This document shows positions 35,905-47,223 of a DNA stretch of 64,000 nucleotides, piece after piece. Origin of the DNA: Sebastes aleutianus (lineage: Eukaryota; Chordata; Actinopteri; Perciformes; Sebastidae); contig CAKAKS010000190.1 of the NCBI GenBank assembly GCA_916700875.1, forward strand, positions 620,001 to 684,000, written 5' to 3'. The notes under the pieces were generated by a model. It was given only the letters and a program-made list of their open reading frames with translations. It was not told the origin of the DNA and ran no database searches. The translations under genes were made by a program, and so were the position numbers. Within the stretch, counting starts at the first letter, position 1. Each line of letters starts with the position of its first letter.

Positions 35905-38900
35905 CTCGCCTAAATGGGGAGTCGGATTAAATCCACAAAGATTGCAAACTGTCTTCTTGCACTCGGTGCAGAAGCTGTAGTTGGGCGTGTCTGCCGAGCC
36001 AACGTTCAGCTCCACATTACAGAGAGGGCAGCTTCCCTTGGTTGTTGAGGCAGGTGCAGGTGCAGGTGCAGGTGCAGGTGCAGGTGCAGGTGCAGGTGCA
36101 GGTGCAGGTTTGGCCGCCGGCGTCTTCTCGTCCTGCTCCACAGAAAGGGTTCTGGGGGGTTTCTTGGACCTAGCAGGTGGGGTGTCGGGAGCAGAGTCCG
36201 AATCAGGAGGAGACCCAGGAGGAGAGAAGGGTGATTCAGGTGGCGAGCCGGGGTCAGAATCCGGAGGGGACCCGGGCGGAGATCCCGCTGCCTTCTCATC
36301 CTCCCCGGAGACAAGATTGGTGGCCGAACTCAAGAGTGACGATCCAAAGCTGAACATCTGAGAAGCAGAGGCGGGAGATTTCGCCGATTCCGTCAACCCT
36401 CCAAAACCTCCAAACAACTTCCCCGCCACTGACTCCTCCTGCTTCGGCCCGGCCTGCGCTTGAGGCTTCGACGATTCCATCAAACCGCCGAACCCGCCGA
36501 ACAGTTTTCCCGTAACGGACTCGCCCGCAGCAGGTTTGGCTGAGTCCGTCAAGCCTCCCAGACTGATACCTCCCCCAAATCCCCCAAAAAAGCTGGACTC
36601 CTGTTTGGGTTTAGCCGGAGACTGCTGAGGACTGGACTTTGGCTGAATGGGGCGGCCTGTCTTGGGGTCGATCTTGGGGGATCCTCCCAATGAGGAGCCG
36701 GGGGAAAGCGGCCCAGGAGAGGTAGAACCTGGGGATTTCTGCCTCGGCGTGGTTGGCGGCGTTAACCCTGGGTCGGTGGTACTCTGCTGCTTTATCAGCA
36801 GCTTGCCAGGCTTGCCGGGCGCCTGTCTCTGGGGCGAGGGCGGGGCCGAGCCTTGTTTGGGCTTCGTCATGCCGGGGGGATCCATACCTCCCATCGCTCG
36901 CTGCATCTGGCAGTTCAGACATAGCCACTCTTTACCCTGTACATGAAACAAAAACCAGGGTTAGATCTGACTGGAACTAATTCCCATACTGTTATGAGCA
37001 CAGGCATCAATGGTCTGTGTAATTACAGGATATACACAGGCAAGCATAACCAATTAAACCCCTAAAATAACCATTTTGTTTAGCTTAAAAAATAAAGAGA
37101 AATTCACAGACGTGTCCACTAATTAGTGTTTCAAATGATGATGAATCCTGTTTTCCCTCGTCAAATTGCTTCTTATAATTAGAGAGAATTCAAATCTGGC
37201 AACAGTTACATAAATACTAATAAGTAATTAAAAAAAGACTTTATTTTCTAACTAAATTAGAATAAAACCCTGTTATTTGTACGCATAATTGTTTTAAATT
37301 ATCAACAACACAAAGTCTCTTAACCAGGAGGAATATTTCCAACAGACTGTTAGCATAAAAAGGCAAATACTATTCATGTATCAATGATGTTTGTTCTTTC
37401 ATGTATCAGAGGTACTGTCAATGTTAGCCCATCATAAACAGTTGCATTTCATTGTCTCTGTTCTGACCATACAGTATATCTCAACACCTGCTCCCAGAAA
37501 ACGCCTGGCTACACCACAGTCCTCTTTGTTAAGTGTACAGGGTATCTCAGTTACCACTGTGTGCAAACCACAGACTTTAAAAGGGCCAATGTTGACATTT
37601 GATCACTATCTAGAACAGAACAATGTGAGTATTTTTGTGTACTGTAACTGCACACAGCATTATATGTGTAGAGACATTATTTTGAATTCAAAATCAAAGA
37701 CCTCCTGACGTGATTGATTGGCTAAAGACATGACTCCAACTTTGACCTGCATAATAATAAATCCCAAGAAGAGGCTCAAGCAGAAGGAACCAGTCACTCC
37801 GCTGTGCTGTGATCACGGCGCCAACAGCGTTTACCGTCCATGTATGACCGAGTGTCCTCACCGGCTGGCACGCTATCTTCCTGTGGCCATGACATGAGTC
37901 ACCTTGATCAACATTCCCTGGGCCCATATGGTCCCTCTGTTCCTCAAATAATGATCCCCATCTTACGAGATGCACTCCCTTCGTCATTTATTGTTTGGTT
38001 TTGATTGTTGAAATCTTATTTGTTTTATTCATTTGAAACATGCCAATCTTCAATCATTTCTATTGTTTTTTGAGTATTTCCTCTCTCTGTATCACAACTA
38101 GTGCTGCAACTAACGATTATTTCCATTGTTGATTAACCTGTCAATTATTTTCTTGATTAATTGTTTTGTCTATAAAATGTCAGAAAATGGTGAAAAATGT
38201 TTATCAGTGTTCGTCAAAGCCCAAGATGACAAATGTATATTCACATTTAAGAAGCTGGAATCAGAGAATTTTTTTTTTTTCTTAAAAATGACTCAACCTG
38301 ATTGCAGATTAATTTAATAACTTACAACTAAACGATTAATCCATTAATTGTTGCAGCTCTCTAATCACAAAGTAATTTTATGATGTTGATTAAACTCTGA
38401 CTTTTTTGCAAAAAAAAACTATATTTTAGTCTGAATAGTAAATCATCTTTTAGGATTACATTTGTGCAGTGTAATGTGGAGCAAACTGAATGGATAACTT
38501 TGATATTTCACACACAGACAATTGAATAATGTGTGACCTTTCCCATCCCCTGCCCTCAATAATATGGACGGTCTTGAGTATTATTAGATAAATGCCAGTA
38601 TACCCGGCATTAGGCTGGAAATTTGTTTGACCATTTGATATTTATCATTTGGAAAACTGACAGCTACACATACAAAATGTTTACATCAATGTAAGTCATT
38701 ATATGAATGTATTGAAGAAAAAGAAAACAGAAGAAAAAGAAATAAAGTAATCGGTGTCTTACCGCTGAGTCTGGGGGGCTGAACCCACAGAGGCTGCAGA
38801 CCTGGTTCTTACACTCTGTACAGTTATCGTAATTAGGCGGGTCCTTAGACCCAATGTTCAGCTGGGTGGTCTTACAGAGTGGACAGAGTCCACCTCCAGG

Positions 38901-41490
38901 CTTTCCAGCCCCCTGCTGACCAGGAGGCCCTCCAGGATGAGCCCCGGGGCCTGGTGGCCCTTGCTGTTTGGGTCCAGGCTTCCCAGGTCCTTGTTGCTGG
39001 GGAGGGCCACCCTGTTTGGCGCCTTGACCTGGTTGTCCTTGACCTGGTTTGGGGGCCTGTTGCCCTGGGGGTGCTTGGCCTGGTGGACCCTGACCTTGCC
39101 TGGGGGCCTGCCCAGGGGGTCCTTGGCCAGGAGGACCCTGGCCGGGTTTGGGCCCCTGGCCTGGTGGTCCCTGTCCTTGTCTGGGGGCCTGCCCAGGGGG
39201 TCCTTGACCAGGAGGACCCTGGCCTGGTGGTCCCTGTCCTTGCCTGGGTCCCTGCCCAGGAGGTCCTTGACCAGGAGGACCCTGGCCTGGTGATCCCTGT
39301 CCTTGCCTGGGTCCCTGCCCAGGAGGTCCTTGGCCAGGAGGACCTTGGCCGGGTTTGGGCCCCTGGCCTGGTGGACCCTGACCTTGCCTGGGTCCCTGCC
39401 CAGGGGGTCCTTGACCAGGAGGACCCTGGCCTGATTTGGGTCCCTGGCCTGGTGGTCCCTGACCCTGCCTGGGTCCCTGCCCAGGGGGTCCTTGCCCTGG
39501 CTTTGGCCCCTGTCCAGGAGGGCCCTGACCCTGTTTCTGAGGTCCTCCCTGTTGTGGCCCCTTTGGACCCGTTCCTTGCTGAGGGCCCTTGCCCGGTGAC
39601 TTTCCTCCCTGCTTGGACTCAGGTGCTGCAGCTCCGTCTCCCTCCTCCTCGTCCCCAAAGAGTCCAAACTTGGGGATGTTGACGGTGTCGCCCATGGAGG
39701 AGATGGAGGAGGAGACGGAGGAGGTCATGGCGCTGAGGGGGTTGGCCCCGCTGAGGAAGCTGGAGCCAAACATGCCGGATGACTTGGTCTCTGGGTCTTT
39801 TGGCTCCTGCCGGAATCTGGATTCGAAAAGGCTGAGTGACGAGGGGCTGCGGCCCGGCGTGAGCTTGCCAGGTGGACCCTGGTTGAAGGCGTCTACAGTG
39901 CGACTCTTACTGAGACCTGTAGGGCCCCTGGAGGCCCCTACCTGCTGGGACCGCTGGTGGGTATCAGATACTGATGGTCTGAAAAACAGAAAAAACAGAG
40001 ATAATTTTGTTAGCACTTCTTTTATTGTTGATTTGCGTTTACTTTGGCAATGTGAGAACTTTTTAAAACGTCCACAACAACTCTCAGCTGACCCAGTGCC
40101 AAAATAAAAACAACAGACCCAACTATTAATGAGAGTAATGAAGAACCATTATCCCTTTCCAATACTGTTATTCCATCTCAAACAATATTGCGTAGGATGT
40201 TTACTAACTCCTCTGCCTCTGCTGTAGCTTCACAGTGCTAAGTTAAGACCATAGAAACTAGCTCTTTGTTAATCTTAGGCCCCTTTCAACACATCAGCGA
40301 ACACAGAATGTGTAGCTATAGCAGCCCCGGGGTAAAGCTGACAGGGAAGTGAATGCCGCTGAATGACACAGAGTGTAGATCGTAGAGATAGAAAAGGGAA
40401 ATGCTCGCCTCCGCCGGGGTAAGCTGAGACATCTTTGTTAGCTCAGGCTGAGAGTGCAACGTACACAACCTACGCACACTGCTAAGCACAAGCGTGAAAG
40501 TCAGGGGGATGCTTAAAGAAATGCATCAATGGCCTAACGGGCTTTGTTATTGTATGACGATGCGTGTATGCAAAAAACAGACTAGTGGTTTCTTAGAGCT
40601 GCTGTTTGAAAGTCCCTGCTGCTGCCATTTGGTCTGAGATAAATTACATTACCAGGCAATAAAGTTTAATGCCGTAATGAATACAGCATTTGATTATTTT
40701 TTTTTTACAGAGTGCACTGAGTAATACAAGACTTTGCATGGTAGGAGCCTGGCAAACATTGTTAAGTAGTGATGTTGCGATGGCCAATCCACTGCAGCGT
40801 GTATTTCAGCACCATGGACAGCGACCAGACTCCAACACGGATGCCTCAACAACAGAAAATGAAATCCTTTTACTTTTATCCATCCATTATCTGCAACTGC
40901 TTATCCTATTCAGGGTCTCGGAGCCGATCCCAGATCGCCAGACTATCACAGGGCTGACACATAGAGACAGACGTGCTCACATTCACACCTACGGGGGAAT
41001 TTAGAGTCAACAATTAATCCTAACCTGGATGTGTTGTGGGACTGTGGGAGGAAACCTGAGTAACCTGGAGAAAACCCACGCAAACACACAGAAGGGCAAA
41101 TCCCACTTTTAAATACATACAAAAAAAAATCAGAAAGCAGCAGGAGGGAAGCCTACAGTGATGACATTAACGCTGCTGTTCTATTTATAGTCATATTAAT
41201 ATTGATGCACCCCTCCCCCCCATCTCTAGCTTAAGATATAAATAACATTTCTCCCCCCAAATTGGAGCCAATTAGCAGCACCTGCATATGCAATTTTATC
41301 AGGAATATTTCACTATTATATGAGTAACATTTATTGTTTTCATTTGCAGCTTTCTACATCCTCCTCTACAGTATTTTCCCACACAACTGATTAAACTCTA
41401 ATCCGGCTAAAAAGATCTAATTGGGAATATTATTAGAGAGGTGGATACACAGCTGATAATAAAGGTTTGGTGTTAAAGCATCACTCAGAG

Positions 41491-41521
<31 letters not shown>

Positions 41522-42400
41522 CACTGGGCACGACCAGATTTTCTTACCCAGCAGGCATTTCGAAAATTTCGCACAAATACAGGAGGTGTGTCTCCTTACT
41601 CTGTGATCTCACACAAGAGTCAAACCATTCACCATTTTCAGACTAAATTCCACACATCACATCTTAGAAAATCATCATATAAGGAGCAGATAAAAGGACA
41701 TTTTGTGTACTCAGAAAAAAAAACCAGCAGATGCCCAGACAATGTTAGAGCTGTATTATATTTTCTTTCTGTTATGCACATTATTAGATGTTAATGATAA
41801 CCCATTACAGAGGGGCTCTAAGAATAGATTCATTTCTTGGTGCGGTTGGGAGGATCAAAAATGGGCGTGAACACAGCATCCTTCTTCCCAAATGATGCTT
41901 CACACAACAACACATCCATTCCTCTCTCACATGGATATTTTAAGTGCATCAATAATAATAATAATAAAAAAAGATGCTGGTATAAAAAAAAAAAGAAAAG
42001 AAAAAAAAAGCCTACTTCTTCCAAATGATGCTGATCACACAACCACAACACATCCATTCCTCTCTCAGTGTGGATATTTTAAGTGCATCAATAATAATAA
42101 TAATAAAAAAAGATGCTGGTATAAAAAAATATATATATTTTTTTTATAAAAAGCATCCTGCCTTCGTGCAGCTGCTGCGCCTCCAGGCTGCTGCTGCTGC
42201 TGCCTGCTGCTTTGCGCCCTTGACATGGAGGCGAGCTGCCTCCTCTGCTCCTCGCTGAGTTCACTCAGGTCCACCGGAGTCCCACCGGGGACCCGGACGA
42301 AGCCGCCCTTCCCGTCGGGTGCCAGCCCCTCTGGTAGTCCTCCAGACAGCGGCCCTTCTCCTCCTGCTCCTTCTCCTTCCAGGCTCGCTTCGTTCCCCAT
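35905..42400 (-). CDS. pclo: Piccolo presynaptic cytomatrix protein, N-terminal three exons only
   Basis: Coding exons 42400-42162, 39978-38763 and 36936-35905 give an open frame of 829 codons (phases 2, 0, 0). The start MGNEASLEGEG (N-myristoylation-type glycine at position 2) and LSELSEEQRRQL match piccolo, not bassoon. Exon 2 has GLSKSRT and a long Gly-Gln-Pro array, then zinc finger 1 (CPLC, CTEC, CSLC; last pair CLNC opens exon 3). Exon 3 has repeated GKLFGGFGGL motifs, a Pro-Ala run and zinc finger 2 (CPLC, CTEC, CNLC), whose final Cys pair would lie in the next exon. Piccolo normally continues for several thousand residues with PDZ and C2 domains; none of that is downstream. Exon 1 appears to use a GC donor (AAG|GCAGGA), supported by phase. 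It may be a truncated gene, a rearranged gene or an assembly error. Confidence 0.88.
36047..36107 (-). repeat. Coding hexanucleotide microsatellite (Pro-Ala)n in pclo
   Basis: About nine GGTGCA units on the plus strand encode an alternating Pro-Ala run just before zinc finger 2. Confidence 0.9.
38099..38363. mobile_element. hAT-like MITE, AGGGCTGCAAC family, in pclo intron 2
   Basis: Starts TAGTGCTGCAACTAACGATT and ends TTGTTGCAGCTCTCTA. It is flanked by ATCACAAC (38091-38098) and ATCACAAA (38364-38371), matching at 7 of 8. The rest of the intron 36937-38762 holds no recognised feature. Confidence 0.85.
39040..39540 (-). repeat. Coding minisatellite encoding Gly-Gln-Pro repeats in pclo exon 2
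   Basis: Dozens of GQGPP, GQGPRQ and GQGPKP units occupy the place where mammalian piccolo has Gln-Pro-rich decapeptide repeats. Individual units of 30-45 bp are near-identical (for example CCTTGACCAGGAGGACCCTG recurs). Confidence 0.9.
40870..41115 (+). repeat. Fish LINE/SINE-type fragment in pclo intron 1
   Basis: Contains ATCCATTATCTGCAACTGCT, AGGGCTGACACATAGAGACA, CATTCACACCTACGGG and TGTGGGAGGAAACC, in the order of a widespread teleost non-LTR repeat. 5'-truncated, no ORF. Confidence 0.75.
41497..41521 (+). repeat. A-homopolymer tract
   Basis: About 25 consecutive A residues; could be a retroposed tail but no source sequence is evident. Confidence 0.6.
41885..42130. repeat. Tandem duplication with AAT microsatellite beside pclo exon 1
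   Basis: A block of about 125 bp (CAAATGATG, ACACATCCATTCCTCTCTCA, GGATATTTTAAGTGCATCAA, then AAT units and GATGCTGGTATAAAAAAA) occurs at 41887 and again at 42019. The second copy ends about 30 bp from the pclo exon 1 donor. Confidence 0.85.
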
Positions 42401-42690
42401 GATGAACCCCTCCCGTCCACCGTCTCCTCCTCTCTGTGTTCGGATCAATCCGCGTCTTTTTATGTCCAAAGTGCGCAGCGAACACGGTGTCCCTCGGTGT
42501 CTCGGAGCATCTCAAGATTGGTTGGTTAATGTCCTTCCCTGTGCTGTCCCTCCATTTCCTCTCTCATTTCTCCTTGTTTTTCTGTGTCGCGCATCTCTGC
42601 AGCTGCACACCACAGTTACCACAGTTTTTCTCTGTGAGGGGGGTCCTCCGTCTTTTACTATCCACTCTCAGTCACACAAGGTGGTTTCCG
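42401..42690 (-). promoter_or_regulatory. pclo 5' UTR and probable promoter, GC-rich
   Basis: Base composition shifts to GC- and CpG-rich directly upstream of the pclo ATG, then returns to AT-rich past 42700. No TATA box is assigned. Confidence 0.45.
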
Positions 42691-42692
42691 GT

Positions 42693-43165
42693 ATGTTTTT
42701 ACAAAATAAAATCCGAGTTAATTGGCATTTATGTTAATTAGTCAATTTTGTACAAATATATGTACACGACGTGCAATTAACAGAAAAATTAAAATGATAT
42801 ACATTATACACTATAGCCTGCTACCACACAAAGAATAGGCCATATAAATCTAAAGCTTCACTTAAATAATACATTTTTCTTTATTATTACTATTAAAAAA
42901 TAGTTGTGTTGGTACATTTTTACAAAATAAAATCCAAATTAATTGGCATTTATGTTAATTAGTCAGTTTTGTACAAATAGCTGAAATGCATGACGTGCAA
43001 TTAAACGAAACATTTAAATAGTAATGCTTACACTTACAATATTGATAAAATCAATGTTATTATTAATATTAATTAATATTAATACTTAAAACACACATTA
43101 TACACTATAGCCTGCTACCACACAAAGAATAGGCCATATAAATCTAAAGCTTCACTTAAATAATC
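42693..43165. repeat. Tandem duplication upstream of pclo
   Basis: Blocks TTTTTACAAAATAAAATCC, TTGGCATTTATGTTAATTAG and CTATAGCCTGCTACCACACA occur in the same order at about 42695-42875 and 42915-43160. Confidence 0.85.
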
Positions 43166-43300
43166 CTTTTTTTTTTTTAAATATACTATATATGTGTATA
43201 CTTTTGTAATAGATTACTGGTGGTTCTAATTGTAAAAACAAACCAAGTCCCTTTGTTTACATAGTTTTTTGAATTATTACTCACTAAAATTGTATTATTA

Positions 43301-43890
43301 TTAAAGGGACTATTTGTAACTTTCAGAAATGCTTGTTAACAGCGACACCTGTGGCCGTTAAGTCAACGAAAGTCAGCGTCGGGCTCGCGCTTGCTCGCTC
43401 TAAATAGACATGAATGAGCATCGCTCAAAACAATGAGGCGACACACGTCAGCTAAAACCACAATATCACTCTATATTTCAGCTGCTTGGCTGAAGCAGGA
43501 AGAGAAACGTTATCGTCTCCCGACTGCGCCCGCAGGGAGACACCGGCACCCGGTCGGAGACGATAACGTTTCTCGCTGCGGAGCCCCGTCACTTCACAAG
43601 ACACGGGAAACCTCTGTTGGTCTGGAGGAGCTGCAGCAGTTATTTCTGCACAAACGTCCACTGTACATTCACTAGATATTCTCAGAGCTAAACTAACTCT
43701 TCTGCAGTGTGTAGTGAGCGCGCATGAACGTGAGGTGGAGCGAGAACGTGCGCGTTTTGTGAGTGAAGGCAAGCAGGCAGAGGAGCAGAGGAGCAGAGGA
43801 GCAGAGGAGCAGAGACTCCGGTCCTGGAGACCAAAGCTACGGTCTCCTCCGCGTACTACGACCGCCGCCAACACTGTGGCTTCTTGACCT
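43301..43890 (+). repeat. Interspersed repeat, TTAAAGGGACTATTTGTAAC family, copy 1
   Basis: Starts TTAAAGGGACTATTTGTAAC, then AGCGACACCTGTGGCCGT and ACACACGTCAGCTAAAACCA. It shares long blocks with 58529. The TTAA start suggests a piggyBac-type element; the right end is not resolved. Confidence 0.65.
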
Positions 43891-44485
43891 CTCCTGACAC
43901 ATTTCTTGTTTTTTTTTCATTGACTGGATTTTGTGCAGTTTTATATATGTGCAAATAAATAAATAAAAATGATTATCAATATTATTATTATTATTACTGT
44001 TTTAATTATAATTCATCTATTCGTTCACTTATTTGTTGCTATTTCCTCCATTTTCTTTACTTTTTGGGTGTCCAGGGAGGGTTGTGAATTTGTGTGTAAC
44101 TTTGTTGAAAAACTTATGAATAAAGTTGTAAAATTCTTCTATTTTTGCCCTGCCACCCTAGCGCTTCATTCATTGTAACCTCTAATATAAAAATGTTAAG
44201 GCTTTTATATTGAAACCAAGCTTGCATTACTTCCTGTTCATGTCTATGTAACTCTGGTGATCTTGACTCAGATTCTCTTCTCTCTCCTGCTCACTGCGCA
44301 TGCGCCGCCTCTGACAGGTGATCAGAAGACATCAGCAGGAGGAAAAGATGTTTTTAAAGGGGACTTACACAGCTAAATGTGTCTGGGTTTTATTGTTTAA
44401 AGAGTCGAGGCAGAGTGGGATATATAAAGGACAGCTGGGAACATTGATGCTTTGTCTTTTTTTTAAGTCCTTTGTTATGATTTAA

Positions 44486-45551
44486 AGGGGTCATATTATG
44501 CTCATTTTCAGGTTCATACTTGTATTTTGGGTTTCTAATACTACATGTTTACATGGTTTAATGTTCAACACATTATTTTTCGCATACTGTCTCTCTGAAT
44601 ATACCTGTATTCCATACTTGCCAACCTTGAAACCTCAAAAATAGGGAGCATTTCGAAATCAAAGCAGAAAAATTTGAGTTTCAGAGACTTTGTTTCCTCC
44701 ATTCTGGTGACATGAAAACATCAAAATAGTAAGTGCACCGCAACAGCATTTTTTTAACCCTAAAAACTTTTAATTTTCAGGAAATAACACAGAATAATTC
44801 ACCCCTCTGGCATAAACTAATATTTATCAGTTCTTATTCATTTATTCATTCATTCATTTTTTTGACCCTGCTTGAGTTTTTCTCCATTTTTCTCTCTGTC
44901 TCTCACTCACTGAAGGCACTTTCAGACACAACCCGACAACAGCACCGCTGCGCTCTCAAATCCATTATTTTCAATGGCTTACGCCACGCCACGCCGGCTT
45001 TTCGCTGCGTTGAGCAAAGCCCAACTTCTGGCACTTCTGGCACTTCTGGCACTTCTGGCGCGTTGTGATGTGCAGCGAGCGCAGCTCAAAACCGAACTAT
45101 GTCGCGAGCAGCTCTCTCTTCTGCCAGTAAACAACATTAGGTGTAGCTGTATTGTTGTCCGGGTGGAAACAGTAGAGCTTATACACGCTGTACAGTGCCA
45201 GAAACAGGTTGAGATAACAAAAAGGAAAAAAAAAGTGTGAAAATTTGTCATAAATTGGGAGAAATATGGGAGACTTATGACACCGGGAGGAAACCGTGAG
45301 AGGGCAACGAGTCTCCCGAGATAATCGGGAGGGTTTACAAGTATTCTGTATTCACCCTTTGTCTGAAACGCTCCGCCTGTCTCTTTAAGACCCGCTCCAG
45401 AAAAAAGTCATCATGTTTTCTGATCCAGGCAGCCCACAAAAAAACTGACTGGGTTGTCTTATTTCACAGTTTGTGGGTTGGTAGGCACTCCAGATACCCA
45501 AATGTATGTGCACAAGCACTGAAAAAGTGAGTTTTTCATGATATGTCCCCT
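44486..45551. mobile_element. TTAA-flanked (piggyBac-like) MITE interrupted by a second element
   Basis: Ends AGGGGTCATATTATG and CATGATATGTCCCCT are inverted, with TTAA directly outside each (44482-44485 and 45552-45555). A second copy of the family at 47224-47714 is uninterrupted. Confidence 0.85.
44613..45345. mobile_element. hAT-like element nested in the TTAA element
   Basis: Starts CATACTTGCCAACC and ends GGGTTTACAAGTATT as inverted ends. It is flanked by exact CTGTATTC (44605-44612 and 45346-45353). It includes four 9-bp CTTCTGGCA units near 45025-45060. Confidence 0.85.
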
Positions 45552-45555
45552 TTAA

Positions 45556-46640
45556 GGTAGAAAAAGTAAAAAGAAGAGTTGTAAATATTGTTTGTGGGTC
45601 AAGTATCTGGGGCTCTAGCGAAAGGCTTACTGTATGAACACACACACACCTCCACATACTTGTGATATCCCAGGATGATAACAATGCTTTCCCAGGCTTT
45701 ATGTATAAGAAGTTCATCTTTATCCATCCAGGACTAGTCATTCAGTTCACAGAGACACAAAGCAGTGTCATTCAAAAACGCCGTATCTAATTTTAGGGGG
45801 AAATTGCCACCATAAAATATTCAGAAACACAGATAAAACATCTGTGAAGGTCTTCAGATGACTCATAACATGAATAATATCTCATATGCTTTGTTCTTTT
45901 TTTCCAGTTGGCAGCTGCAGGATCTCTCATTTTTATATCTAAACCCTTTTATAGTCTCAGATATGTTAATGTGCAAGTGAAGGCTGGCAGAAAGCATGTG
46001 GGGAAATCAGGTATCACAATGAATTTCTTTATCTCCTTTTGTGATGATCGCTGGTGTTATCATTGAAGAACCCTGCATGTGATCAGACGAGTATAAGCTC
46101 ACTAATGAAAAGACAACACAGAGGCTGCGGTATGTTGCGTTACCAATATGAACCTGAAAGCAGTGTGATACACTACAATTGCATTACATCAGCCCACATG
46201 CTGAAAATGACTTCAGAACAAGCCTACAGTATATTTAGCTCCACTGTACTGAGAATATGCACAGCCAGTCACCAGATCCAGCGATGTAGGATATTAAAAC
46301 ACGTCGCCTCTGCTGTGCATCAAGCTGATGTGTTGCAATATGACAGCGAGTGCTCATTTGCTGTGTTGTCTGTGGAGCTGTGGGGCAGACGTGTCCTCTA
46401 TGCAGCACCCGGCTTAGAGCCCTCAGTACCTGGACACGGGTGCAGAAGAGGAGGACCGGGTGACTCATCTGTACCGAAGGGGCACACGGACATATTTATG
46501 TGTTTCCGCCCTTTTTTTTCCCTTTACGACATGGAAAAGCTTCTGACATTGACCATGTGACACTACGGATCATCGTTTGAACCACATGTTAAAGTAAAAG
46601 GTCCGCCTAAAAAGGGCCGTACAAAAGTAAAACATTTCTA
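45556..46640. other. Gene-free stretch
   Basis: Contains one 168-codon plus-strand ORF (46054-46560) with no recognisable domain or splice context. Nothing else is supported. Confidence 0.5.
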
Positions 46641-46769
46641 TTCCATTGTCATATTCTACCGAAATGGCCTGTGTTGCGATACAATAAACAAAATATTATG
46701 AATATAATAAGCGTTTTCAGTCCAAAATGGCGGCCGTTATAAAAAAAAACCCACTGTAGTTTCATCTCT

Positions 46770-47220
46770 TTGGTTTTACACTTTACTACAGATTAAACAA
46801 ACAAGATATAATGTGTTAATTAGTGAGGTTTTGTGGTTGGTGTTAGGCAAATCTTATTTCCTTTTGAGCAGATCCAGGCTACTGTTCTCCCAGTGTTTAT
46901 GATAAGCTAAGATAACCATCAACAAACCATTTATGTGCTGGACTATTTCTTGCTTTTCTTGCAAAAAACAAGTTGTGATGAGCTCTAACAGTGTAAAAAA
47001 CTACATGTTGTGGCGTTCCGTGGCTTTATGTGCAGGAAGTTACTGCACCTGGTCAAGAAAATGCGTGGCACAAAACCTGCTGTACAACTACAACATAAGG
47101 TAGAGCATCAAATAAATAAAATATAACATGTTAAATAGTGAGTTTTAGAGGTGCTTGTATAAGCAGCTTTCATATCCTTTCGACAGAGCCAGACTAACTG
47201 TTTCCCCCTTCTTCCAGTCT
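46770..47220. repeat. Fragments of the AAACAAACAAGATATAA repeat family
   Basis: Two partial copies (46770-46925 and about 47085-47220) share ACAAGATATAATGTGTTAAT-type and AGCAGATCCAGGCTA-type blocks with each other and with 16419. Confidence 0.55.
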
Positions 47221-47223
47221 TAA

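Noticed and set aside
36047..36107. CRISPR-like regular array
   Set aside because: A hexanucleotide coding microsatellite without spacers, in a vertebrate genome.
38879..39682. Long ORFs antisense to or out of frame with pclo exon 2
   Set aside because: Shadows of the Gly-Gln-Pro repeat; the pclo frame has zinc-finger cysteines and proper splice sites.
35905..42400. Identification as bassoon
   Set aside because: The N-terminus (MGNEASLEGEG, LSELSEEQRRQL) and the SKSRT block fit piccolo better; sema3a synteny agrees.
46054..46560. 168-codon plus-strand ORF
   Set aside because: No recognisable domain, no splice context and ordinary non-coding composition.
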